51,856 bases of DNA from an uncultured Clostridia bacterium (lineage in GTDB: Bacteria > Bacillota > Clostridia > Christensenellales > Aristaeellaceae), in assembly GCA_937886445.1 (NCBI GenBank), contig CALGBY010000022.1, forward strand, positions 1 through 51,856, given 5' to 3'. Within the stretch, counting starts at the first letter, position 1. Each line of letters starts with the position of its first letter. Made by a program: the position numbers and the translations under genes. The notes under the pieces were generated by a model. That model was not told the origin of the DNA. It saw nothing but the letters and a program-made list of their open reading frames with translations, and searched no databases. Positions 25,491-34,255 of this stretch are shown in pieces.

Positions 25491-26585
25491 ATGAATGAGA
25501 AAAATAGACCGAGAACAAGACAATCAAATTTGGAACTTTTACGAATTATCGCCATGTGTATGGTTGTTGTAATGCATGCTCTCGGACACGGAGAGGCATT
25601 AGGAAAAACAAGTTTTGGAAGTATACAGTATATTTTACTATGGATGATAAGTACACTTTGCCAAGTGGCAGTTCCTTGTTTTGTCTTGATAAGCGGATAC
25701 TTTCTATGCAAGTCCGATTTCAAGCCTTCGAGGATAGTACGACTAGTAATACAAGTACTTTTTTATACCATAATTTTATTATTAGTAAGGATATTGTTTA
25801 TTGATAAATCGGTTTCTACTACAGATATTCTCCATGCATTTTTTCCAATAACAAGTGGAGAATACTGGTTTATAACACAATATTGTCTTTTGTTATTAAT
25901 ATCACCGCTGCTGAATCGTATAATAAACACCATTTCGAAAAAGGAATATAAATTTTTGTTAATCGGATTAACTGTCACGTTTAGCATTATCCCAACTTTC
26001 CTATTTTGGGCAAAAGACAATTTTAGCGATGGTTATAATCTTCCATGGTTTACTTTATTATATTTTCTGGCGGGGTATATAAGACTTTATGGTACAAAAA
26101 TTCGTCATGGGATGAGTATATACTTCCTGTCTTCGGTTATATGTGTTGGCAGCCGACTTGTGATTGGATCAATCGCATATAGAATTACTGGATCATATAC
26201 AGGAGCAGGATTGTTATATAATGGAAATTCGATACTCATATTGATTTCTTCTATCTCACTATTTTCTGTTTTCTTGAAATTAAATATTCATCGAGAAAGA
26301 ATTGCAGCTATGATTAATACCATAGGCTCTTGTGTAATTGGTGTGTATCTTCTTCACAATAATACAGCGATAAGAACGGAACTATGGAAATTGATAGATC
26401 CTGCTAAATATATTGATGGTAGTATTGTTGTGGAAATTCTGTGGGTTCTATTAGGATCACTAGTCATTTTTTGTGTAGGTGTATTTGTTGAGTGGCTGCG
26501 AAGTTTATTGATGAAAGTTCTAAAAGAACAACGTATGATGGAGAAGATAGATGAGAAAGGCGCAGTGTACTATGGAAAACATTGA
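25491..26585 (+). CDS. Acyltransferase 3 family membrane protein
   Basis: Second integral membrane O-acyltransferase of the locus, 364 residues. It has NLELLRIIAMCMVVVMHALGHG with the catalytic-type His, then CQVAVPCFVLISGYFLC, and about ten membrane segments. It starts 3 bases after the polymerase stop. A different acceptor site from the first acyltransferase is likely, since both are intact. Confidence 0.9.
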   Translation: MNEKNRPRTRQSNLELLRIIAMCMVVVMHALGHGEALGKTSFGSIQYILLWMISTLCQVAVPCFVLISGYFLCKSDFKPSRIVRLVIQVLFYTIILLLVRILFIDKSVSTTDILHAFFPITSGEYWFITQYCLLLLISPLLNRIINTISKKEYKFLLIGLTVTFSIIPTFLFWAKDNFSDGYNLPWFTLLYFLAGYIRLYGTKIRHGMSIYFLSSVICVGSRLVIGSIAYRITGSYTGAGLLYNGNSILILISSISLFSVFLKLNIHRERIAAMINTIGSCVIGVYLLHNNTAIRTELWKLIDPAKYIDGSIVVEILWVLLGSLVIFCVGVFVEWLRSLLMKVLKEQRMMEKIDEKGAVYYGKH

Positions 26586-26984
26586 TGTAGCAAACTTAAT
26601 CACCATTTCCCATAATATCCATTTCCCAATCGAAACTATAAGATGCAGGAAAATGGACAAGATATGTATCATGTATCAGACGGTATTCAATTGTTTGAAA
26701 TGCAGTAAATAGAACGGGTCACTCAAAAAAATTTCTTGTTCATATAGATGAGTTTATTTAATATTCATGGGTTGAATGGGTTGAGATGATTTGCCGTATT
26801 ATGTACATAAATTTTCAGACAGTCTTCCCTGAGTTCCCAAGGCATGCTTCTGAGGGTTTTATAGAGCCGTTTGGGTATGCAATCGAGCTGAAGATAATGC
26901 CTTCTTACTATTCTGTAAATTGAGTATTTTGATAATGTTCAGCGTTTTCTTAGAATAATTCGTCAAATGCGTCAGAGGTGTAGA
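26586..26984. other. 399-base gap before the flippase gene
   Basis: No intact gene is seen. A 58-codon open stretch without a start codon on the minus strand (about 26762-26937) reads RRHYLQLDCIPKRLYKTLR then MPWELREDCLKIYVHNTANH. It may be a decayed coding fragment, but I recognise no family and chance is possible. The gap marks a likely recombination boundary in the locus. Confidence 0.35.
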
Positions 26985-28421
26985 GTGGACAAGCGACTAG
27001 GAAAAAATATAATTCTCAATGTTGGGTATAACATTTTGTCTATAATTGTCCCATTTATAACTGCTCCCTATTTGGGAAGAGTTTTGGGAACTGAGAATAT
27101 TGGTGAATATACATATGTGTATTCTGTGGCCTCGTATTTTGTAATGTTTGGCCTGTTAGGAATTAGTAATTATGGAACTAGGGAGATTGCTAGAGTTAGG
27201 GATAATCGAGTAAAACGCAGCAAAACTTTCTGGGAAGTATATTGTATGCAACTAATGACGGGCGTCATCGCATTACTTTGCTATTTTGTGTATGAAAGCA
27301 TGATAAAGCATAACAATGGAATTGGTTGTTATATCATGGCGTTCTATGTTGCAACATCTGTGTTAGATTGTACCTGGTACTGTTCCGGCGTAGAAAAGTT
27401 TAAGAATATAGTTGGCAGAAACGTAATTATTAAGCTAAGTAACCTTGTGTGTGTTTTCGCCTTCATTCACCAGCCAGATGATTTGAATATTTATTTTTTC
27501 GTCATGGCTTTAAGTTATTTCTTTAGCGCACTTATCCTTTGGCCCACTATTTTGAAGGAAGTTGATCATTATAAACCGGATTGGAAATCGATAATAAGGC
27601 ATTTTAAGCCCAATGTATATTTGTTTATTCCTGCAATTGCAGCAAGCATCTATCAAATAATGGATAAAGTTATGATCGGTGCAATTGCAAACAAGTCTCA
27701 ATTAGCATACTATGAGTATGCGGATAAGATTCTTAATATACCCAATATTGTGTTTGGTGCTATTGGTGCTGTAATGCTTTCAAGAATGACAAATGTATTG
27801 GAACATGGTCAGTCTGAATATAAGAGTTTGATTAGCTACTCAGTGGACTTATCAATGATTATTTCTGTTGGATTTACTTTCGGAGTATTCGCAATTAGTG
27901 ATGAGTTGGTGGCTGTGTACTACGGCGCAGATTATATTGAATCGGGTTCGATACTAAAGGTTCTATGTCCAACAGTAATTTTCTATGGGTGGAACAATGT
28001 AATACGTATGCAATATATAATTCCGAACAACCTTAATTCAGTATATATTACATCAACTATTGCTGGAGCAATTGTCAATCTATTATTGAACTGGTTTTTC
28101 ATCCCTCGATATTCTGCTCTTGGAGCAACAATCGGAACGATAGCTGCACAGGTTACCATTTTGTTGATTTATACGATGAAAATAAAAAAGTCGCTTCCAT
28201 TTACAGAATATCTTCGGAAAAATGTGTTTTTGTTTGTTAATGGATTAATAATGTGCACCGTTGTCATTCTGCTTCAACAGACACATCCTGCAACAGTAAA
28301 AGGATTAATTCTCGACGTTGTTGTTGGAATAGGGGTTTATTTTGCTTTATGTTTTACATACGGATTAACAAACAGGCAACATTTGATAAACCAAATTGTC
28401 AGATATCTAATTAGGAGGTAG
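26985..28421 (+). CDS. Polysaccharide repeat-unit flippase (Wzx)
   Basis: Integral membrane flippase of the MOP superfamily, about 478 residues and 12-14 helices. The beginning NIILNVGYNILSIIVPFITAPYLGRVLGTENIGEYTYVYSV is the classic Wzx/RfbX entry. Later parts include ALILWPTIL and FVNGLIMCTVVILL. It moves lipid-linked repeat units across the membrane. I prefer GTG at 26985, 6 bases after AGAGG (26974-26978); an ATG at 26967 would add six residues but has no ribosome site. Confidence 0.93.
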   Translation: MDKRLGKNIILNVGYNILSIIVPFITAPYLGRVLGTENIGEYTYVYSVASYFVMFGLLGISNYGTREIARVRDNRVKRSKTFWEVYCMQLMTGVIALLCYFVYESMIKHNNGIGCYIMAFYVATSVLDCTWYCSGVEKFKNIVGRNVIIKLSNLVCVFAFIHQPDDLNIYFFVMALSYFFSALILWPTILKEVDHYKPDWKSIIRHFKPNVYLFIPAIAASIYQIMDKVMIGAIANKSQLAYYEYADKILNIPNIVFGAIGAVMLSRMTNVLEHGQSEYKSLISYSVDLSMIISVGFTFGVFAISDELVAVYYGADYIESGSILKVLCPTVIFYGWNNVIRMQYIIPNNLNSVYITSTIAGAIVNLLLNWFFIPRYSALGATIGTIAAQVTILLIYTMKIKKSLPFTEYLRKNVFLFVNGLIMCTVVILLQQTHPATVKGLILDVVVGIGVYFALCFTYGLTNRQHLINQIVRYLIRR

Positions 28422-28425
28422 TACG

Positions 28426-29250
28426 ATGAATTGTGCATTTCTGCTTTCCACCTGTGATTCATACGAGGATACGTGGGACCCCTTTTTCAGATTGGTTAGC
28501 AAATATTGGATATCTATTCCAATGAAGGTATATATCAATACTGAAACAAAGCAGTATGTTCCCACGGTGAAACTTCCTTTTGAGGTAATATCCTGCAATA
28601 CTTCTTCTTCAATTCAATGGAGTAATCGTCTATTGCATGTTCTCGATATGATTCAGGAAGAGTATATATTCATGGTGCTTGACGATTTTTTTCTTCGAAG
28701 CCCTGTCAAAGATGAGTATTTTGACCAGTTATTAAGGATGATGGATAATGATCAAAGTATTGCAAGCATTCAACTAAAAGCAGCTCGGTTAATACAAGAA
28801 GGGAAAAAAGAAGTAGTTAATAACTCGGAACTCGAAATATCTGAAATTGATAAAAATGGATGGAAGACTCATTTTGTTCCGACAATATGGAGAAAGTCTA
28901 TATTGAAAAAGTGGCTTCGGAAGCATGAATCAATTTGGGGATTTGAACTATATGGCTCACAACGAGCACGTTTCTGGAATTATAAAGAAAAGGTACTTGC
29001 AGTTGATTCGCCAGTCATTTTTGATTATCTGTGGGTGGACGGATGCTCGGTTATTGTTAATGGAAAATGGCTCGTAGCACCTGAGGTTGACACTTTTTTC
29101 CCCAATAACGGAATTGATATTGATCTAAGTTTACGCGGAAGAATTACTCTTGAGGAGTACAGAAGTAGAACATTAAAAGATACAATCAAGAAGTTATCAT
29201 TTGGAGAATTTGTTAAGAAATCAATTAATAGGGTGCGTTCAATATTTTAA
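28426..29250 (+). CDS. Glycosyltransferase-like protein of the polysaccharide locus
   Basis: A 274-residue soluble protein of uncertain family. It starts with MNCAFLLSTCDSYEDTWDPFF and has EYIFMVLDDFFLRSPVKDEYF, where DD may play the part of a DxD metal site, then HESIWGFELYGSQRARFWNY. The style fits a glycosyltransferase acting on a capsule repeat. It lies 4 bases after the flippase. The enzyme reaction is not shown by the sequence. Confidence 0.65.
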   Translation: MNCAFLLSTCDSYEDTWDPFFRLVSKYWISIPMKVYINTETKQYVPTVKLPFEVISCNTSSSIQWSNRLLHVLDMIQEEYIFMVLDDFFLRSPVKDEYFDQLLRMMDNDQSIASIQLKAARLIQEGKKEVVNNSELEISEIDKNGWKTHFVPTIWRKSILKKWLRKHESIWGFELYGSQRARFWNYKEKVLAVDSPVIFDYLWVDGCSVIVNGKWLVAPEVDTFFPNNGIDIDLSLRGRITLEEYRSRTLKDTIKKLSFGEFVKKSINRVRSIF

Positions 29251-29405
29251 AGTGTTAGGAGAGAATCGGAGATATGGAAAGTTATGAGATGGTACAGACT
29301 AGCTATATAGGAATCATAAAGTAGACTTGTGTGCGAACATGTACATTGCTGTCGCTGATGGATTATTGGGTCGAATATATTTTGGCTGGAAAATGGAGAA
29401 TCAAA

Positions 29406-29852
29406 ATGAAAATCGTAGTTGCAGGTACCGGATATGTAGGACTATCACTGGCGGTTCTTCTATCCCAACATAATGAGGTCATCGCAGTAGACATTGTTCC
29501 AGAAAAGGTTGATAAGATTAACAAGTAGCAAAGTCCAAACTCTTTGTGGAACGTTGAGAACGAGTGCTCGATTACCGTCGGTGTTTATCGCTTAACTATG
29601 AAGGCCAACTCCGATAACTTCCGTCAGAGCAGCATACAAGGCGTAATGAAGCGCATAAAGGCCAAAGGGGCAACTGTCATAATCTATGAGCCCACGCTTC
29701 CAACTGGCTCCACCTTCTTCGAATCTCTTGTCGTGAACAACATTGAGAGGTTCAAGAAGAGTTGTGATACGATTATTGTGAATCGGTATGATACCGTTCT
29801 CGATAATGTAGAAACCAAAGTTTATACAAGAGACCTGTTTAGGAGAGACTAA
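29406..29852 (+). pseudogene. ugd: UDP-glucose 6-dehydrogenase remnant
   Basis: Two pieces of one broken gene. Piece 1 (29406-29528) is the NAD-binding N-terminus KIVVAGTGYVGLSLAVLLSQ, ending at a TAG where the family continues after INK. Piece 2 (about 29564-29852) is the C-terminus: GVYRLTMKANSDNFRQSSIQ, then VIIYEPTLPTGSTFFESLVV, then KVYTRDLFRRD, the usual end of Ugd. About 250 residues, including the catalytic Cys region, are deleted. An intact enzyme is about 390 residues and would make UDP-glucuronate. Confidence 0.9.
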
Positions 29853-29878
29853 TTTTCATTTATGGAGGTAACAAACCA

Positions 29879-30925
29879 ATGAGCGCATTTAGCGGGGCAA
29901 CATTAATGATTACTGGTGGTACCGGTTCCTTTGGTAATACTGTACTCAAACACTTTCTGGATACAGATATTGGCCAGATTCGAATCTTCTCACGTGACGA
30001 GAAGAAGCAAGATGACATGCGTCATCTGCTTCAGGCTACGCATCCGGATACCGCGAAGAAGGTCAAGTTCTTTGTCGGCGATGTCCGTGATCCACGCTCT
30101 ATTTCTGATGCAATGCCGGGGGTTGACTACATTTTCCATGCTGCTGCACTAAAGCAGGTCCCGTCGTGTGAATTCTTCCCGATGCAGGCAGTAAAAACCA
30201 ACGTTGAGGGCACGGACAACATGCTGCATGCTGCCATTGAGAACAAGGTAAAGCGCGTTGTGTGCTTGTCTACCGATAAAGCTGCGTATCCGATCAATGC
30301 GATGGGTATTTCCAAGGCCATGATGGAGCACGTTATCTATGCCAATGCCCGTGTGGCTGCTGAGCGCGGTGATACCACTATCTGCTGTACCCGCTATGGC
30401 AACGTGATGTGCAGCCGTGGTAGCGTTATCCCGCTGTTCATTGATCAGATCCACGCTGGTAACCCGATTACCATTACAAATCCCAATATGACTCGCTTCT
30501 TGATGAACCTGGATGAGGCTGTAGATTTGGTCAAGTTTGCATTCGAGCATGCGAATCCGGGTGACCTGTTCATTCAGAAGGCAGATGCGAGCACAATCGG
30601 TGATTTGGCGAAAGCTGTGCAGCAACTCTTTGGTGATACCGGCACCAATATTATTGGCACACGTCATGGTGAGAAACTCTACGAGACCTTGATGACCAAG
30701 GAAGAGAGACTTCGTTCTGAGGATATGGGCGGTTACTATCGCGTGGCAGCTGACAGCCGCGACCTGAACTATGATAAGTTTGTGGTCAGAGGTGAAGTTC
30801 ATACCGAGTCTGATGAGGCGTACACTTCACATAATACCGAGCGCCTAGATGTCGAGGAAACTGTGAAGAAAATTCTTACAACCGAGTATGTGCAGGAAGA
30901 ACTGAAGGGTATTCGGCATAATTAA
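29879..30925 (+). CDS. capE: UDP-GlcNAc 4,6-dehydratase/5-epimerase (CapE-like)
   Basis: First enzyme of UDP-N-acetyl-L-fucosamine synthesis, 348 residues. It removes water from UDP-GlcNAc at C4-C6 and inverts C5. It is an SDR protein with the NAD site MITGGTGSFGNTVLKHF, CLSTDKAAYPINAMGISKAMME carrying the active-site Lys region, RYGNVMCSRGSVIPLF and RHGEKLYETLMTKEE, all typical of CapE/FnlA. CapF and CapG relatives lie downstream. It starts 27 bases after the ugd remnant with GGAGG upstream. Confidence 0.92.
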   Translation: MSAFSGATLMITGGTGSFGNTVLKHFLDTDIGQIRIFSRDEKKQDDMRHLLQATHPDTAKKVKFFVGDVRDPRSISDAMPGVDYIFHAAALKQVPSCEFFPMQAVKTNVEGTDNMLHAAIENKVKRVVCLSTDKAAYPINAMGISKAMMEHVIYANARVAAERGDTTICCTRYGNVMCSRGSVIPLFIDQIHAGNPITITNPNMTRFLMNLDEAVDLVKFAFEHANPGDLFIQKADASTIGDLAKAVQQLFGDTGTNIIGTRHGEKLYETLMTKEERLRSEDMGGYYRVAADSRDLNYDKFVVRGEVHTESDEAYTSHNTERLDVEETVKKILTTEYVQEELKGIRHN

Positions 30926-31327
30926 GCCCTTTCTGATCTGCCTAGTAAGCTTTCTTGCTTTGGCTACGAATGCTAAATTTACGCGCAAAAACAAACGTGG
31001 ATCATTTGTTCTTAAATGGAATCCTCAGAAAGTGAAGTGCAGAATGTTTACTTCGATAGCATTACTATTGGTGGGCACGGGGATCAATGGGCGTATTTGT
31101 TACATGATAGCGATCAAGAAAGACGAACCGCAGAAATGATATAGGGATTGTACCCGCAGGGCTTAACCCTGGTACGTCCACCACAAGCCCGGAGAAATCC
31201 GGGTATTGCCGCACTGAACCTAACAACCTCCACGTGGTGTGCGGTGGGCAGGATGTGATAATTATCCTGGCTAATCGTTAGTGGTTTGAAAATGTACATT
31301 TATTGCTAAAGTCAGTAGAATGTACAT
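30926..31327. other. Gene-free stretch with a structured-RNA or transposon-like remnant
   Basis: No intact gene. A 42-codon open frame (31016-31144) ends ERRTAEMI, and the same frame continues after the stop as GLYPQGLTLVRPPQARRN. That pattern recalls the C-terminus of IS200/IS605 TnpB proteins and the RNA that overlaps it. The DNA at 31150-31269 folds into four consecutive hairpins (listed separately). I could not see a zinc-finger or catalytic TnpB motif upstream, so the origin is uncertain. Confidence 0.4.
31150..31269 (+). ncRNA. Candidate structured RNA with four hairpins
   Basis: Four hairpins in 120 bases. H1: 31150-31175, GTACC/GGTAC around AGGG/CCCT. H2: 31188-31203, CCCGGA-GAAA-TCCGGG, a perfect stem with a tetraloop. 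H3: 31209-31214 with 31239-31244, CCGCAC/GTGCGG. H4: 31249-31254 with 31264-31269, CAGGAT/ATCCTG. CACCAC at 31179-31184 can also pair with GTGGTG at 31234-31239 around H2. It may be the 3' guide-type RNA of a decayed TnpB transposon; no known riboswitch class is recognised. Confidence 0.4.
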
Positions 31328-31575
31328 ATGAATATATTGGTAGCTAGTGCGAAGGGAATGATTGGAACTGCCTTGGTAAACAACCTAAAAAATGTTTGTG
31401 AAAACAAAAAATACTAGTCTGAATATCCAGATCAATGAGATTTACGAGTATGATATCAATAACACAATTTGAACTAGGTTTTATTGCCCCATGGCTTATT
31501 TCATTTTCAATCTCAATGGCGAGAATCAACCAAGGAGAATAAAAGACTGGCAGCTATGCCTTTGCAGTGTCGAAT
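31328..31575 (+). pseudogene. 5' fragment of a capF-like gene
   Basis: Decayed copy of the start of capF (compare 32849 onward). It reads MNILVASAKGMIGTALVNNL and KNVCENKKY, then a stop. It then continues in shifted frames through EIYEYDINNT and FIFNLNGENQP, matching the intact gene's DEIYEYDINNT and FVFNLAGVNRP. Similarity fades near 31575. It is more AT-rich and more diverged than the intact capF, so it is an older relative rather than a fresh duplicate. It contains several stops. Confidence 0.85.
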
Positions 31576-31667
31576 AGAGCATCTGCCACGCTACGTGGAT
31601 GCCGAAGCAGGAACAGCATCAATAACAGAGAATATCAGTAAAGATATATGAACGGAGGTAAAGCAAA

Positions 31668-32849
31668 ATGTCTTTTACATGGAAGAATAACGGAGCAATC
31701 AAGTGCATGATCGTGTGCGGAACGCGCCCGGAAATCATACGGCTGGCTGCGGTGATCAAGCGCTGCCGGGAGTATTTTGATACCTGCGTGGTTTATACAA
31801 ACCAGAACTGGGATAAGAACCTTTCTACCGTGTTCTGGCAGGATTTTGAGCTGCGCAATGAGACGGGTGAGTTTGGCCCTGATATTCTGCTGCATGTGGT
31901 GGGCAAGCATCTGGGCGAGACCTGTGGCAACATTCTTGCGCAGACCTATGAGCTGATGGCGGATCTGATGCCGGATGCCGTGTTGGTGTTGGGCGATACC
32001 AACAGCTGCCTGAGCGCCATATCAGCCAAGCGCCTGCATATCCCCATCTTCCATATGGAAGCCGGTAACCGTTGCAAGGATGAGTGCCTACCGGAAGAGA
32101 CTAACCGCCGCATTGTAGACGTGATATCCGATGTGAACCTGTGCTACTCCGAGTTTGCCCGCAAGTATCTGGCGGATACGGGGCTGCCTAAGGAGCGTAC
32201 CTACCAGACCGGTTCTCCTATGGCGGAAGTGCTGCGGATGAATCTGGAAAAGATAGAGGCTTCTGATGTACTGGAACGCATGGGACTGGAGCCTAATAAG
32301 TATATCCTGCTTTCCGCTCACCGCGAAGAGAACATCGATACAGAGAAGAACTTTACTTCTCTGTTTACCGCCATCAATGCGCTGGCTGAAAAGTATGATA
32401 TGCCCATCCTGTACTCCTGCCATCCGCGTTCCAGAAACCGTTTGGAAAAGAGCGGCTTCAAGCTGGATCCCCGTGTGCGCGTGAATGAGCCGCTGGGCTT
32501 TAATGATTACAACAAGCTGCAGATGAACGCCTTGGCTATTGTTTCCGATTCCGGCACACTGCCCGAAGAAAGCAGCTTCTATCTCTCCATCGGTCATCCC
32601 ATTGCCGCTGTATGCATCCGCACCTCCACCGAGCGGCCGGAAGCGCTGGAGGCCGGTGACTTCGTTCTGGCCGGTATCGGCACAGAGGAATTGCTGCAGG
32701 CAACTGATATGGCAATCGATATGAAGCAGAAAGGTATTCTTGGCAAGCCCTGCCCGGATTATACCGATGAAAACGTATCCATGAAGGTGGTACGTATCAT
32801 TCAGGGCTATGTGAACGTGGTAAACAAAATGGTGTGGAGGAAGTATTGA
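31668..32849 (+). CDS. capG: UDP-N-acetylglucosamine 2-epimerase family (CapG/WecB-like)
   Basis: Non-hydrolysing nucleotide-sugar 2-epimerase, 393 residues. Family motifs are IVCGTRPEIIRLAAVIKRC, VLVLGDTNSCLSAI, HMEAGNRCKDECLPEETNRRIVD, YILLSAHREENID and SDSGTLPEESSFY. In the FucNAc pathway CapG inverts C2 of the deoxy-talose product of CapF to give UDP-L-FucNAc. Linkage to CapE and CapF supports this role over the UDP-ManNAc role of WecB. It ends in TGATG with capF. Its GC content is well above that of the preceding genes. Confidence 0.9.
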   Translation: MSFTWKNNGAIKCMIVCGTRPEIIRLAAVIKRCREYFDTCVVYTNQNWDKNLSTVFWQDFELRNETGEFGPDILLHVVGKHLGETCGNILAQTYELMADLMPDAVLVLGDTNSCLSAISAKRLHIPIFHMEAGNRCKDECLPEETNRRIVDVISDVNLCYSEFARKYLADTGLPKERTYQTGSPMAEVLRMNLEKIEASDVLERMGLEPNKYILLSAHREENIDTEKNFTSLFTAINALAEKYDMPILYSCHPRSRNRLEKSGFKLDPRVRVNEPLGFNDYNKLQMNALAIVSDSGTLPEESSFYLSIGHPIAAVCIRTSTERPEALEAGDFVLAGIGTEELLQATDMAIDMKQKGILGKPCPDYTDENVSMKVVRIIQGYVNVVNKMVWRKY

Positions 32850-34042
32850 TGAATATTCTGGTAACCGGCGCGAAGGGCATGTGCGGAACTGCTCTGGTAA
32901 ACAACCTGAAGAATATCCGTGATAACAAGAACCGCACCCGCCCGGGCATAAAGATAGATGAGATCTATGAGTATGATATCAATAATACGCCGGAGCAGCT
33001 GGACGCGTTTTGCAGCAAGGCGGATTTTGTGTTCAATCTGGCTGGCGTGAACCGCCCCACTGATCCTGAGGACTTTAAAAAAGGCAACTTCGGCTTTGCC
33101 TCCACGCTGCTTGATACCCTCAAAAAGCACGGCAGCAAGGCTCCGGTGATGCTGTCTTCATCCATTCAGGCTACGCTGATCGGCCGCTATGACAGCGATT
33201 ACGGCAGAAGCAAGCTGGCCGGTGAGGAACTGTTTTTTGACTATGCCAGAGAAACAGGTGTGAAGGTGGCGGTCTACCGCTTTCCCAACCTGATGGGCCA
33301 TAGCCGCCCGAAATACAATTCTGCCGTATCCACCTTCTGCTGGGCTGTGGCAAATAATGAACCCTTTACCGTGAATGACCGGAATGCCATGGTGGAGCTG
33401 CTGTACATTGATGATCTGGTGGAGGGCATGTTTGATCTGCTGGAGGGCAGGGAACAGCACTGCGAGTATGATGGCCTGCAGCCTGTAATGAAGAGCGATG
33501 GCCACTACTGTATTGTGCCGGTTACGCATAAGGTAAGCCTGGGCGAGATCGTGGACCTGCTGGAGCAGTTCAAGCAGCAGCCGGTATCCCTCATGATGCC
33601 CCCAATGCCCGAAGGTAGCTTTGCCAAAAAGCTGTTCTCCCTGTACCTTTCCTACCTGCCCGCGGAAGCGATCAAGTACACCATGAAGATGAATTGCGAT
33701 GCCCGCGGAAGCTTTACCGAGCTGGTACATACCAAGGACTGCGGACAGGTATCCATCAACATCAGCAAACCGGGCATCACTAAAGGCCAGCATTGGCATA
33801 ACAGCAAGTGGGAGCAGTTCATTGTGGTGCATGGCCACGGCTTGATACAGGAACGCAACATCAACACCAATGAAACGGTGGAGTTTGAGGTGTCCGGTGA
33901 CAAGATAGAAGCCATTTACATGATCCCCGGCTGGACGCACAATATCATCAACCTGAGCGATACAGAGGATCTGGTAACGGTGATGACCTGCAACGAGATT
34001 TTTGATCCCGCTCATCCCGATACCTTTGGGGAGCCGGTATGA
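32849..34042 (+). CDS. capF: Capsular sugar reductase/epimerase CapF
   Basis: Bifunctional enzyme of 397 residues. The N-terminal SDR domain (1 to about 245) has NILVTGAKGMCG, FVFNLAGVNRP and YGRSKLAGE with the Tyr-Lys pair, and it reduces the keto sugar. The C-terminal cupin (about 260-397) has GQHWHNSKWEQFIVVHGHG, metal-binding histidines for C3 epimerisation. Together with CapE and CapG it makes UDP-N-acetyl-L-fucosamine. Start is the ATG at 32849 overlapping the CapG stop, with GGAGG 8 bases upstream. Parts of a related gene lie on both sides (31328-31575 and 35300-35422). Confidence 0.93.
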   Translation: MNILVTGAKGMCGTALVNNLKNIRDNKNRTRPGIKIDEIYEYDINNTPEQLDAFCSKADFVFNLAGVNRPTDPEDFKKGNFGFASTLLDTLKKHGSKAPVMLSSSIQATLIGRYDSDYGRSKLAGEELFFDYARETGVKVAVYRFPNLMGHSRPKYNSAVSTFCWAVANNEPFTVNDRNAMVELLYIDDLVEGMFDLLEGREQHCEYDGLQPVMKSDGHYCIVPVTHKVSLGEIVDLLEQFKQQPVSLMMPPMPEGSFAKKLFSLYLSYLPAEAIKYTMKMNCDARGSFTELVHTKDCGQVSINISKPGITKGQHWHNSKWEQFIVVHGHGLIQERNINTNETVEFEVSGDKIEAIYMIPGWTHNIINLSDTEDLVTVMTCNEIFDPAHPDTFGEPV

Positions 34043-34255
34043 TGAGCGCAAAACAGTGATCAATGTTCCGGAAAGCGTTTGTGGGGTTGCGGCATCCGTT
34101 CAGTAAAGCGCGCGGTGACGGAACTAAAGCATCTGCAGCGGCGCGAGGCAGAGAAACATGAGAAAACCGATCTCGCGATGCAGTATATAAGGAAAGACGT
34201 ACATATATCAGGATTAGTGTGATTTCAACCAACAACAGAAAGTGAGGCGCAGTCA

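Noticed and set aside
34043..34255. Gap between capF and galE as a possible third capF fragment or small gene
   Set aside because: No similarity to capF or other genes could be seen, and no open frame with a ribosome site.
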